Assembly (NCBI RefSeq): GCF_003075435.1
Contig: NZ_QCZJ01000004.1
Coordinates: 226,597 to 290,596, forward strand
Reading direction: 5' to 3'
DNA length: 64,000 nt
From: Terrimonas sp.
GTDB lineage: Bacteria; Bacteroidota; Bacteroidia; Chitinophagales; Chitinophagaceae
In this document: piece after piece, positions 9,334-17,456 of the stretch
Numbering within the stretch: position 1 is the first letter of the stretch
How the letters are laid out: the number at the start of each line of letters is the position of its first letter
The notes under the pieces: generated by a model
The model's input: the letters and a program-made list of their open reading frames with translations, nothing else
Database searches by the model: none
What the model was told of the DNA's origin: nothing
Program-made: the position numbers and the translations under genes

Positions 9334-9876
9334 TCACTTCAACTTAAATTCCTTTGTCAGCTCCCACAATACTATGCCTGCGGCAACAGATATATTCAGG
9401 GAATGTTTCATACCCATCTGAGGAATTTCAATGCAACCATCACAAAGTTTCAGCACTTCGGCGTCAACGCCACTAACTTCATTGCCAAATATAACAGCAG
9501 CTTTTTCCTTCTCCGGCAAGTGAAGGGTTGAAATTTTGTCGAGTAATATACTGCCTTCAACCTGTTCAACAGCCCATATACGATAACCGGTAGCTTTTAG
9601 TTCCTGTACCGCTTCTGTTGTTGTATTGTAATATTTCCAATGCACGGTTTCTGTGGCGCCCAAAGCTGTTTTCTGTATATCCCTGTGGGGTGGCTTAGGC
9701 GTGTAGCCGCATAAATAAACACCTTCAATAAGAAATGCATCTGCCGTTCGGAATACGCTGCCCACATTGTGCATGCTGCGCACATTATCTAACACAGCAA
9801 TTACAGGCGTTTTATCAGAAGCCTTAAATGCTTCCACCGATTTTCGGTTAAGTTCGTCCATGGTTAATTTGCGCAT
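9334..9876 (-). CDS. TrmH/SpoU-family RNA 2'-O-methyltransferase
   Basis: Predicted SAM-dependent 2'-O-ribose methylase acting on tRNA or rRNA, a SPOUT trefoil-knot enzyme of 180 residues. The three SpoU motifs are in order: N-V-R-S-M-H-N-V-G-S-V-F-R (motif 1, with the catalytic Arg), IFGNEVSGV (motif 2) and IPQMGMKHSLNISVA (motif 3). There is no N-terminal RNA-binding extension, so it is a minimal-length member. A TTTCTTTG at 9881-9888 (minus) would put transcription onset almost at the first ATG, so the in-frame ATG at 9861 (175 residues) is an alternative start. The target nucleotide cannot be read from the sequence. Confidence 0.88.
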   Translation of the reverse strand: MRKLTMDELNRKSVEAFKASDKTPVIAVLDNVRSMHNVGSVFRTADAFLIEGVYLCGYTPKPPHRDIQKTALGATETVHWKYYNTTTEAVQELKATGYRIWAVEQVEGSILLDKISTLHLPEKEKAAVIFGNEVSGVDAEVLKLCDGCIEIPQMGMKHSLNISVAAGIVLWELTKEFKLK

Positions 9877-10085
9877 AGCGCAAAGAAAGTAAAAGTTTTA
9901 ATGCGGAAAACTGTGGTATACTCAGCCTGCTGCACGAATGCTGCTCAATGATATACAGTACAAGCGAGCGTGGCAAGGAACGATGCTACCTGCACTGTGG
10001 CCGGCTACATAAAATATATACTTTAATTTTGGGGAAACTTAGGGGAAATAGTTGCGGTACAGTTCATTAAATTTGCCACCCCAGT

Positions 10086-12689
10086 ATGGCAAAAGCAAGT
10101 TCAGATACTCCGTTAATGCAGCAGCACCGCGCAATAAAGCAGCGCTACCCGGATGCGATTTTATTGTTCAGGGTTGGCGATTTTTACGAAACCTTTGGTG
10201 AAGACGCGATCGTAACATCGCAGGTGCTTGGTATTACGCTCACCAAAAGAAATAATGGTGCGGCATCATCATCCGAACTGGCAGGCTTTCCGCATCACGC
10301 ATTAGATACTTATTTGCATAAACTTGTAAAAGCAGGTTATCGCGTAGCTATATGCGATCAGCTTGAAGACCCGAAAGCAGCCAAAGGAATTGTGAAACGC
10401 GGTGTAACGGAAATGGTTACACCGGGTGTTGCTACCAATGATAAACTGCTTGAGCACAACAGCAATAATTTTTTGGCAGGTGTTTATTTTGGAGAACATA
10501 TAGTAGGTACTGCCTTCCTTGATATATCAACCGGCGAATTTTTTGTGGCGGAAGGAAATGCGGAATACGCGGATAAATTGTTGCAGAGCCTCAAGCCGGC
10601 GGAAGTTGTTTTTCAACGCAGTTTTCAAAAGCATTTTAAAGAAACCTTCGGCACAAAATTTTATACCTATACTTTAGAGAGCTGGCTGTTTGAAGAAAAA
10701 TATGCCACAGAAAGTTTGCTGAAACATTTTGGCACACATTCGCTTAAAGGATATGGTGTAGAAAATATGCATGCCGGTATTATTGCGGCCGGCGCGGTAT
10801 TGCATTACCTGAAAGATACAGAGCATCCTAATCTTCAGCATATCACTTCCATTCAGCGCATTGATAAGGATGAACATTTATGGATGGACCGGTTTACCAT
10901 CCGCAACCTGGAATTGCTGGGCACCGGCGTGGATAGCGGGCATACATTACAGAAAGTAATGGATAATACGGTTTCTCCTATGGGTGCCCGTTTACTGAGG
11001 CGATGGCTGGTATTGCCGCTAAAGGATATGGCAGGCATTAATGAGCGGCTGAATCTTGTGGAGTATTTTATTAAAGAAGTTGATCTACGTACAAAGATCA
11101 TTCAGCATATTAAACAATGCGGCGATATTGAACGGCTGGTAAGTAAAATACCCTTAAAAAAAATAAACCCACGCGAAATAAAGCATATAGCCCGCGGATT
11201 ACAGCATATACAGGAAGTAAAAAACAGTTGTATAAACAGCAGCAATGCTTACCTTAAGCGGTTGGCCGACAGCCTGAATCCCTGTACATATATAGCTGAA
11301 AAAATAAACAAGGAGATCACGGAAAACCCGCCGGTACAGGCAAATAAAGGTGGCATGATCAACACAGAGGTGCATGCTGAACTGGATGAGCTAAGAAGCA
11401 TTGCTACTAACGGCAAAGATTACTTGCTGGATCTGCAACAGAAAGAAATGCAGGCAACAGGCATATCTTCTTTAAAAGTGAGCTATAACAATGTGTTTGG
11501 TTATTACCTTGAAGTGACTAACTCACACAAAAGCAAAGTGCCTGAAAGCTGGATACGAAAACAAACGCTGGCAAATGCGGAAAGATATATTACGCCGGAG
11601 CTAAAACATTACGAGGAAAAAATAACCGGGGCCGAAGAAAAAATATTCCAGATTGAATTGGAATTATATGATAAGCTGCTGGTTGAATTGCAGGATTATA
11701 TTGCACCGATGCAATTGAATGGAAACATACTGGCAATACTGGATTGCCTGCTGTGCTTTGCAGGTAACGCGCTGCAGTATAATTATAAAAAACCGGAGAT
11801 GCACGATGGAGCGGCATTAACGCTGAAAGACAGCCGGCACCCGGTTATTGAACGTTACCTGCCCTCTGACGAACAATATATTACCAACGATATTATACTC
11901 GACCCGGACAGCCAGCAGATCATTATACTTACCGGGCCCAACATGAGTGGTAAAAGCGCATTGCTCAGGCAAACCGCGCTGATCACACTAATGGCGCACA
12001 CCGGAAGTTTTGTGCCGGCATCTGCTGCAAGCATACCTGTTACAGATAAAATATTTACCAGGGTTGGAGCATCCGACAATTTAAGCGGCGGCGAATCAAC
12101 TTTTATGGTAGAGATGAATGAAACAGCCAGCATTATCAATAATATTTCGGCGGCCAGCCTGATATTGCTCGATGAAATAGGCAGGGGAACATCTACGTAC
12201 GATGGTATTTCGATAGCATGGAGCATAGCGGAGTTTCTGCATAATTCACCGCACAAACCCAAAACATTATTTGCTACGCATTACCACGAGCTGAATGAAC
12301 TGGAAAATAAGCTTCCCCGTATTAAGAACTATCACATCACCAATAAAGAAGCAGGCAATAAAATTATTTTTCTCCGCAAATTAGCACCGGGGGGAAGCAC
12401 GCACAGCTTTGGTATACATGTGGCTAAAATGGCCGGTATGCCTCCTGCGTTGATTGACCGCGCCAATGCGGTGCTAAAGCAACTGGAAGAAAAGCATGGA
12501 GATGGCGGACCCGATATATCTTCTGCCGTAAAGCAACTGGCAATACCGCAAATGCAACTTTCTATTTTTGATGCACACAGCGAAACTTTTGATGAAATAA
12601 GAAAGCTGCTGGAAACTACTGATATTAACCGGCTTACCCCCGTGGAAGCATTATTGAAGTTGAATGAGATTAAGGGAATGCTGAAGTAA
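10086..12689 (+). CDS. mutS: DNA mismatch repair protein MutS
   Basis: Recognises mismatches and starts mismatch repair. At 867 residues it is a normal MutS1. The mismatch-reading F-x-E is present (Phe33 and Glu35 in GDFYETFG). The C-terminal ATPase has Walker A GPNMSGKS (617-624), a variant of GPNMGGKS, followed by LLDEIGRGTSTYDG (Walker B) and FATHYHEL. The distal region keeps the usual LSIFD motif near the C-terminus. TAAATTTG at 10068-10075 resembles a -7 box just before the start. It appears to be transcribed alone. Confidence 0.97.
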   Translation: MAKASSDTPLMQQHRAIKQRYPDAILLFRVGDFYETFGEDAIVTSQVLGITLTKRNNGAASSSELAGFPHHALDTYLHKLVKAGYRVAICDQLEDPKAAKGIVKRGVTEMVTPGVATNDKLLEHNSNNFLAGVYFGEHIVGTAFLDISTGEFFVAEGNAEYADKLLQSLKPAEVVFQRSFQKHFKETFGTKFYTYTLESWLFEEKYATESLLKHFGTHSLKGYGVENMHAGIIAAGAVLHYLKDTEHPNLQHITSIQRIDKDEHLWMDRFTIRNLELLGTGVDSGHTLQKVMDNTVSPMGARLLRRWLVLPLKDMAGINERLNLVEYFIKEVDLRTKIIQHIKQCGDIERLVSKIPLKKINPREIKHIARGLQHIQEVKNSCINSSNAYLKRLADSLNPCTYIAEKINKEITENPPVQANKGGMINTEVHAELDELRSIATNGKDYLLDLQQKEMQATGISSLKVSYNNVFGYYLEVTNSHKSKVPESWIRKQTLANAERYITPELKHYEEKITGAEEKIFQIELELYDKLLVELQDYIAPMQLNGNILAILDCLLCFAGNALQYNYKKPEMHDGAALTLKDSRHPVIERYLPSDEQYITNDIILDPDSQQIIILTGPNMSGKSALLRQTALITLMAHTGSFVPASAASIPVTDKIFTRVGASDNLSGGESTFMVEMNETASIINNISAASLILLDEIGRGTSTYDGISIAWSIAEFLHNSPHKPKTLFATHYHELNELENKLPRIKNYHITNKEAGNKIIFLRKLAPGGSTHSFGIHVAKMAGMPPALIDRANAVLKQLEEKHGDGGPDISSAVKQLAIPQMQLSIFDAHSETFDEIRKLLETTDINRLTPVEALLKLNEIKGMLK

Positions 12690-12720
12690 TGTGAGAATGT
12701 GGAAATGTGAGAATGAGTGA
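12690..12720. repeat. GTGAGAATGTGGAAAT simple-word repeat
   Basis: Short direct repeats of the word (A)TGTGAGAATG lie between mutS and the next gene. They are similar in style to the GTGAATGGTGAATA words after rpoA (about 37137-37171). Confidence 0.4.
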
Positions 12721-12783
12721 ACCGGGAAAGTTGTTTGGAGATCAGGGGGAACGTATCAGTAAATCAGTTAATCATAGGTAGTT

Positions 12784-13485
12784 ATGGGATTAGATAGTGT
12801 TGAAATATTAATGAAAGTAGAAAACACTTTCGGTATTAAAATCCCTGACCATGAGGCTGAAAAAATTATAACTATAGGTGATTTTCATAATGCTGTATGG
12901 AAGCATCTTTCGGGAAAAGATAGTGAAGGGTGTAGATCCCAAACGTTATTTTATCGCCTGAGAAAAGGATTTCAGGATTATTTTAATGTACCTTATTCAG
13001 AAATTTTATTAAATACCTCACCCGAAAATATTTTTCCTGAAGAAAAGCGCCGGGAGCACTATTATGATTTTGCGATAAGTACTGGCTTAGCTTTACCTCA
13101 ACTTGTTTTAACTAGACCATGGGCTAATTTTCTGAATACAACAGGATTTTTATTTATTGCCGGCGGAGCGGTTACCTCTAATATGCTTATATTTTTTTAC
13201 AATCAATCAAAATGGTTACTACTTATTCCTGTTGCTGGTATATGTACAACTATTCTGCTTTCTTATTCATTAAATTCAAAGCGTACCCGAATACCTTTAA
13301 AAACACTGCGTGCTTTTACTGAACAAACGCTTATGCTGAATTTCGCTGCCATGCATTCCGATGAAGGTGCCAACAGAAAGGAAATGGAATTTGTTATAAA
13401 CCATATTATTTCAGATATGGCTGGTGTAGATATTGAAGAAATTACACCAGGCAAGAAAATAGCTGATGATTTGGGCATTGATTGA
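12784..13485 (+). CDS. Membrane protein with acyl-carrier-protein halves at both ends in permuted order
   Basis: A 233-residue protein of unrecognised function. Residues 2-44 (GLDSVEIL, then FGIKIPDHEAEKI and IGDFHNAV) read like ACP helices II-IV, with Ser5 as candidate phosphopantetheine site. Two membrane helices lie at about 117-138 and 144-163. Residues 196-233 (EFVINHIISDMAG, then ITPGKKIADDLGID) read like ACP helix I and the loop running up to the D-S-L motif. The protein stops exactly where the serine would follow. The two ends together make one ACP, broken next to its prosthetic-group site. Residues 45-115 have no recognised domain. An ABC ATPase gene follows after 140 bp. The ACP resemblance is strong; modification and role are unproven. 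Confidence 0.8.
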   Translation: MGLDSVEILMKVENTFGIKIPDHEAEKIITIGDFHNAVWKHLSGKDSEGCRSQTLFYRLRKGFQDYFNVPYSEILLNTSPENIFPEEKRREHYYDFAISTGLALPQLVLTRPWANFLNTTGFLFIAGGAVTSNMLIFFYNQSKWLLLIPVAGICTTILLSYSLNSKRTRIPLKTLRAFTEQTLMLNFAAMHSDEGANRKEMEFVINHIISDMAGVDIEEITPGKKIADDLGID

Positions 13486-13590
13486 ACTGTCAGTAGTTAA
13501 CGGCAATAAGTACATTACGTTGATTACCCGACCTGCTTTTGCTTTCTCCCGTCCATCCATATTTTCCCGATTCCACAATCCCATTTCGCT

Positions 13591-13598
13591 TATATTTG
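13591..13598 (+). promoter_or_regulatory. Candidate -7 promoter box before the ABC ATPase gene
   Basis: TATATTTG fits TAnnTTTG and lies 27 nt before the ATG at 13626. The -33 region lacks a clear TTTG. Confidence 0.35.
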
Positions 13599-13625
13599 TT
13601 TCAGGAACATCTATAATAACTATTT

Positions 13626-14330
13626 ATGCACTCAATCATTCACCTGGATAATATCAGGAAAAGCTACTTTATGGGAAGACAGGAGTTACAGGTGCTGAAG
13701 GGTATATCACTCGATATCCGGAAAAACGAATATGTAGCGCTGATGGGACCTTCAGGTTCAGGAAAAAGTACTTTGATGAATATTCTCGGTTGCCTTGATT
13801 CGCCAACCGGCGGAGACTATTACCTGAATGGTCACCAGGTTAGTAAAATGGCAGATAATGATCTTGCAGAAATTCGTAATAAAGAAATAGGTTTTGTGTT
13901 TCAGCAATTTAACTTATTACCAAGATTAACTGCCGCGGAAAACGTGGCCTTGCCACTTATATATTCCGGTATTCCTAAAAAGCAGCGTACTGAAATGGCA
14001 ATGCATGTATTAGAGCAGGTTGATCTTGCCGACAGAAGCCATCATAAACCAAATGAATTAAGTGGTGGTCAGTGCCAGCGTGTAGCCATAGCAAGAGCAT
14101 TGGTCAATAATCCTTCGCTGGTTTTGGCAGATGAACCAACAGGTAATCTCGATACAAAAACCTCTTACGAGATCATGAACATTTTCAGCAAAATACAGGA
14201 AGCCGGAAATACAATTGTGCTGGTTACACATGAAGAAGATATCGCTAATTACTCCAAACGAATAGTGCGCTTACGCGATGGCGTTATAGAAAGTGACAGG
14301 AAGGTGGAGAAGGCTGCTGTTGCAGGGTAA
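13626..14330 (+). CDS. ABC transporter ATP-binding protein, LolD/MacB type
   Basis: A cytoplasmic ATPase of 234 residues belonging to the MacB/LolD/FtsE branch. Walker [10 protein letters not shown] is at 41-49, the signature [15 protein letters not shown] near 145, and Walker [13 protein letters not shown] near 166-176. The short length and the [20 protein letters not shown] stretch are typical of ATPases paired with FtsX-like permeases. No permease lies nearby, so its partner must be encoded elsewhere. The next gene starts 10 bp downstream, suggesting co-transcription. A second ATPase of the same branch is at 16030. Confidence 0.9.
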   Translation: MHSIIHLDNIRKSYFMGRQELQVLKGISLDIRKNEYVALMGPSGSGKSTLMNILGCLDSPTGGDYYLNGHQVSKMADNDLAEIRNKEIGFVFQQFNLLPRLTAAENVALPLIYSGIPKKQRTEMAMHVLEQVDLADRSHHKPNELSGGQCQRVAIARALVNNPSLVLADEPTGNLDTKTSYEIMNIFSKIQEAGNTIVLVTHEEDIANYSKRIVRLRDGVIESDRKVEKAAVAG

Positions 14331-14340
14331 ATCATCCCTT

Positions 14341-14892
14341 ATGGCTATAAGAATTTATACAAAAACCGGTGATAAGGGAAGCACATCCCTTATCGGGGGG
14401 ACTAAAGTGTCTAAATCTCACCTGCGTATAGAAGCATACGGAACGGTTGATGAACTGAATGCACATATAGGTTTGTGCAGGGATATACTCACGGATAATA
14501 ACAGCCGTAATACACTGCAAAAAATCCAGAACGATCTTTTTGTAACTGGCTCTTTGCTGGCTTGCGATCCGCAGAAGGATATTAAGATGGCATTGCCGGA
14601 AATTGCTGAAAGCGATATTGCTTTATTAGAGAAAGAAATAGACCGGATGGATAGTGTGTTGCCAGCCATGAAATATTTTATTCTGCCGGGAGGAGATATT
14701 GCCATCTCTCAATTACATATTGCCCGCTGTATCTGCCGCCGTGCAGAGAGGTGTTGTGTGCGGCTTGATGAAGCATCAAAGGTAAACCCAGCCATTTTAA
14801 AATATCTCAACCGCCTGAGTGATTATCTTTTTGTATTGGCACGTTATACCGGCCATCTTAATAAGATTGAAGATATACCGTGGAAGCCTTAA
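14341..14892 (+). CDS. Cob(I)alamin adenosyltransferase, PduO type
   Basis: Transfers the adenosyl group of ATP to cob(I)alamin to make adenosylcobalamin. The 183-residue protein starts MAIRIYTKTGDKG, the typical start of the family and its ATP-binding motif. It also has GGTKVSKSHLRIEAYGTVDELN, the RRAER motif and YLNRLSDYLFVLAR near the C-terminus. An upstream in-frame ATG at 14293 lies inside the preceding gene and was not chosen. It begins 10 bp after the ABC ATPase gene. No cobalamin synthesis genes are nearby, so it probably serves salvage. Confidence 0.92.
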   Translation: MAIRIYTKTGDKGSTSLIGGTKVSKSHLRIEAYGTVDELNAHIGLCRDILTDNNSRNTLQKIQNDLFVTGSLLACDPQKDIKMALPEIAESDIALLEKEIDRMDSVLPAMKYFILPGGDIAISQLHIARCICRRAERCCVRLDEASKVNPAILKYLNRLSDYLFVLARYTGHLNKIEDIPWKP

Positions 14893-14893
14893 A

Positions 14894-15997
14894 TTACCTT
14901 TTTTTCAGGTCCGGGATAGCCTCATATAGCTCATCAACATAGGCCTGTTTAAATTTTCCCGTTTTTCTATATTGCTCAATAACCGCATTTGCCTTGTCAT
15001 AATTTCCTTTTCCGGCATATGTAACAACAAGTTGCTGCATGTTTAAACCATTAGACGGGTCATATTGAAACGCTTTCTCAAAAGCCACATTTGCGTCATC
15101 AACTTTTTCAGCAAGCATATAGAAAACTCCTTTGTAATAGTTAAGAAAAGGATCACCTCCGGTAAGACTATCTAATTTGTTGATGGCATTAATTCCTTTT
15201 TCCATTTCCTTTTTAATATAATAAGCATCCAGCATTAGCAAATAAATATTTGATTCGTTGGGATAAATTTTAGCAAATGATTCAATTGCGGAGATATAAT
15301 TGTCTGTATCGACATGCTGGCAGGCCTGAATATAAATTGTCTGAATAGCTTTGTTCTTCTTTATTTCACCTGTTTGCGATTCAACAAGTTTTTTTATTTC
15401 TGTATAAGCGCCTTTTTGTTGAAGTGTTCTTAATTGAGTAATGAAATTTACCTTTTCTTGTGCCTGGGGATCTATGGATGATTTGGATATGATATCATTT
15501 AACAATGCCGCTAAAGTTGCGCTTAATTCCTCTCCTGTCAAATAAATGTATATATCAGCAGCCTTTACAGTATCCTTTACTTTATAAAGAAGGAAATCAT
15601 GATAATTTAAACCGCCATCTCCAAACATCCGGAAAAGAACATGTGTTTCATTATTTTTCTGATAGGTACGAACCAGGCTATAACTACCGTTTGCAATACT
15701 ATTTATTATCTGGGCTCCCATTTGATTAAGATTAAACCCCTGTTGAAAGCCTGCCATAACAGCAGGGTCTTTAGAAATCTCACTTTTTGAAGAAATTCTC
15801 TTCATTAGTTCGGGCATATAAATAATGGTAGAAAAAACTGCAGGATTATTGCTATTGATGGATGTTTCTAATTTTTCGGCGAGTTTTTTTGCTTCATCTA
15901 CGCTTACAGCATAGGATTGTGCAAAAGACCAGGCAGTTGTGGATAGGGTAAATAATGCTAAGGCTATGATCTTTTTTGACATTATTGTGTTTTTCAT
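14894..15997 (-). CDS. Exported tetratricopeptide-repeat protein
   Basis: A 367-residue protein with an N-terminal signal peptide (hydrophobic KKIIALALFTLSTTAWSFA, cleavage likely before QSYAV). Several TPR-like helical repeats occupy the C-terminal half, for example NIYLLMLDAYYIKKEMEKGI, FLNYYKGVFYMLAEKVDDAN and LNMQQLVVTYAGKGNYDKAN. It is probably periplasmic. No catalytic motif is visible. It converges with the adenosyltransferase gene with one base between stops and lies before a LolD-like gene on the same strand; a link with lipoprotein sorting is only a guess. A start at the second Met (residue 6) is possible. Confidence 0.75.
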   Translation of the reverse strand: MKNTIMSKKIIALALFTLSTTAWSFAQSYAVSVDEAKKLAEKLETSINSNNPAVFSTIIYMPELMKRISSKSEISKDPAVMAGFQQGFNLNQMGAQIINSIANGSYSLVRTYQKNNETHVLFRMFGDGGLNYHDFLLYKVKDTVKAADIYIYLTGEELSATLAALLNDIISKSSIDPQAQEKVNFITQLRTLQQKGAYTEIKKLVESQTGEIKKNKAIQTIYIQACQHVDTDNYISAIESFAKIYPNESNIYLLMLDAYYIKKEMEKGINAINKLDSLTGGDPFLNYYKGVFYMLAEKVDDANVAFEKAFQYDPSNGLNMQQLVVTYAGKGNYDKANAVIEQYRKTGKFKQAYVDELYEAIPDLKKR

Positions 15998-16029
15998 TTA
16001 ACGAATTTTAAGATGCATCAGGTATAATT

Positions 16030-16680
16030 TTAAACCATCTTCCCATCTTTCATATGCAAAACCCTGTCGCTCATCTGGGCTAATTCTTCATTATGGGTTA
16101 CAATCAGAAAGGTCTGTCCGTGCCTGTTTCTCAGATCAACAAAAAGCTTATGCAGTTCCCGGGCATTTTGAGAATCAAGGTTGCCGGTAGGTTCATCAGC
16201 AAAAACAATATCAGGCTTGTTAATAAGTGACCGGGCTACAGCCACGCGCTGCTGTTCTCCACCGGAAAGGGCGTTGGGTTTATTATCAATGCGGTCGTTA
16301 AGCCCAAGCGTTTCCAGCAACTCTTTTGCCCTTGCCTCAACTTCTTTCTTTTTTTTGCCTGCAAGCCAGCCCGGAATACATACATTTTCCAGCGCTGTAA
16401 ATTCCGGAAGCAGGTGGTGAAACTGAAAAACGAAGCCCATGTGCTTATTCCGGAATGATGCCAGCTTTTTGCCTGCCAGGGTATCTACCCGCTCATTCTT
16501 CAGGAAAATTTCTCCACTGTCTGGACTGTCGAGCGTACCAATAATATGAAGTAAAGTGCTTTTGCCTGCCCCTGAAGAACCGATGATACTTACAATTTCG
16601 CCCTGGTTTATATCAAGGCTTACCCCTTTCAGCACCTGCAGGTTACCATAGGATTTTACAATGTTTTTGGCTGATAACAT
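16030..16680 (-). CDS. lolD: ABC transporter ATP-binding protein, LolD-like
   Basis: Probable ATPase of the lipoprotein-releasing LolCDE system of the inner membrane. It has 216 residues with Walker [10 protein letters not shown] (34-42), the [15 protein letters not shown] signature, Walker [14 protein letters not shown] and the switch His in LIVTHNEEL. Close LolD features include the [16 protein letters not shown] stretch and short total length. No lolC/lolE permease is next to it, which is common in Bacteroidota, so the assignment could also be to another FtsX-type exporter. The upstream gap is shared with the divergent DUF2795 gene. Confidence 0.82.
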   Translation of the reverse strand: MLSAKNIVKSYGNLQVLKGVSLDINQGEIVSIIGSSGAGKSTLLHIIGTLDSPDSGEIFLKNERVDTLAGKKLASFRNKHMGFVFQFHHLLPEFTALENVCIPGWLAGKKKKEVEARAKELLETLGLNDRIDNKPNALSGGEQQRVAVARSLINKPDIVFADEPTGNLDSQNARELHKLFVDLRNRHGQTFLIVTHNEELAQMSDRVLHMKDGKMV

Positions 16681-16800
16681 TACCGCGTATTAGGTTGTTT
16701 AAGACGGGAAATTAAGCAATAGTGTTCATAAATGCCCAATGCCGCATGCAATAAAAAAATCGGCTGCCCGTTCACCTTTTTTTGAGCGTGAATAAGTGAA

Positions 16801-16831
16801 TTTGGAAATTACGTGCTAAACTTTACTTTTG
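16801..16831 (+). promoter_or_regulatory. Bacteroidota-type promoter for the DUF2795 gene
   Basis: TTTG at 16801-16804, then 19 nt, then TACTTTTG at 16824-16831: a full match to the -33/-7 consensus TTTG and TAnnTTTG. The ATG is 73 nt downstream of the -7 box. Confidence 0.7.
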
Positions 16832-16903
16832 CGGAAAATTTGCAGGGTATAAAGCCTGTAAAACCGGAAAGAAATCTGATCATCCATAAAATTAAAATAG
16901 ACA

Positions 16904-17125
16904 ATGTTCTGGACACTTGAACTGGCATCCTACCTGGAAGACGCTCCCTGGCCCGCCACAAAAGATGAATTGATTGATTATTCCATTCGTAGCGGTGCGC
17001 CTATCGAGGTGATAGAAAACCTGCAGGAGCTGGAAGACGAAGGTGAGATATATGAAGGTATTGATGATATTTGGCCTGATTACCCATCTCAGGAAGACTT
17101 CTTCTTTAATGAAGATGAGTATTAA
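16904..17125 (+). CDS. DUF2795 family small acidic protein
   Basis: A 73-residue conserved protein of unknown function, common in Bacteroidota. It begins MFWTLELASYLEDAPWPATK and has a helical middle (EVIENLQELEDEGE) and an acidic tail (DFFFNEDEY). It resembles DUF2795 in the pattern of a short helix-turn-helix-like domain (ATKDELIDYSIRSGAP). It has its own consensus promoter and is followed by an intrinsic terminator, so it is a single-gene unit. Confidence 0.82.
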   Translation: MFWTLELASYLEDAPWPATKDELIDYSIRSGAPIEVIENLQELEDEGEIYEGIDDIWPDYPSQEDFFFNEDEY

Positions 17126-17153
17126 TCAGTCCAGCATTATCCACACTTATGTC

Positions 17154-17185
17154 AACCGTTCTTTGCAGAGCGGTTTTTCGTTTTG
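17154..17185 (+). terminator. Intrinsic terminator after the DUF2795 gene
   Basis: Stem CCGTTCT / AGAGCGG (one G-T pair), loop TTGC, followed by TTTTTCGTTTT, 30 bp after the stop codon. Confidence 0.8.
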
Positions 17186-17456
17186 ATATTTCCTCCATAT
17201 GCTTCATGGAACTTTCCCTTTATCAATTAAATAACCCTTTTATAACAAACCTGCCGCTGATTTTCAGGCAGCTTGTTTTAAATTGAACTCCGGATCCCCA
17301 CTTGTGAAAGCGTGCTGCTTACAGCTGTTTCGATGTTTGCTGATTTGTTTATTACGGTAATTAACTTAAATAACCCGCGCATGCATACAATATCGGCGGA
17401 ATAAATACTTTTAAAGATATGCACTGATATCATGCAAAGTGTGTTGACCAGTTACT
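17186..17456. other. Intergenic region without a recognised gene
   Basis: Together with the terminator this makes a 331-bp gap. It holds a hairpin-forming CTGCC...GGCAG around 17249-17270 and AT-rich sequence before the patatin gene. No promoter close to consensus and no RNA gene is visible. Confidence 0.5.

Noticed and set aside
13466..13651. Frameshifted continuation of the ACP-like protein that might add the missing helix II
   Set aside because: The +1 frame gives ELSVVNGNK and unrelated sequence, not an ACP helix; the stop appears real.
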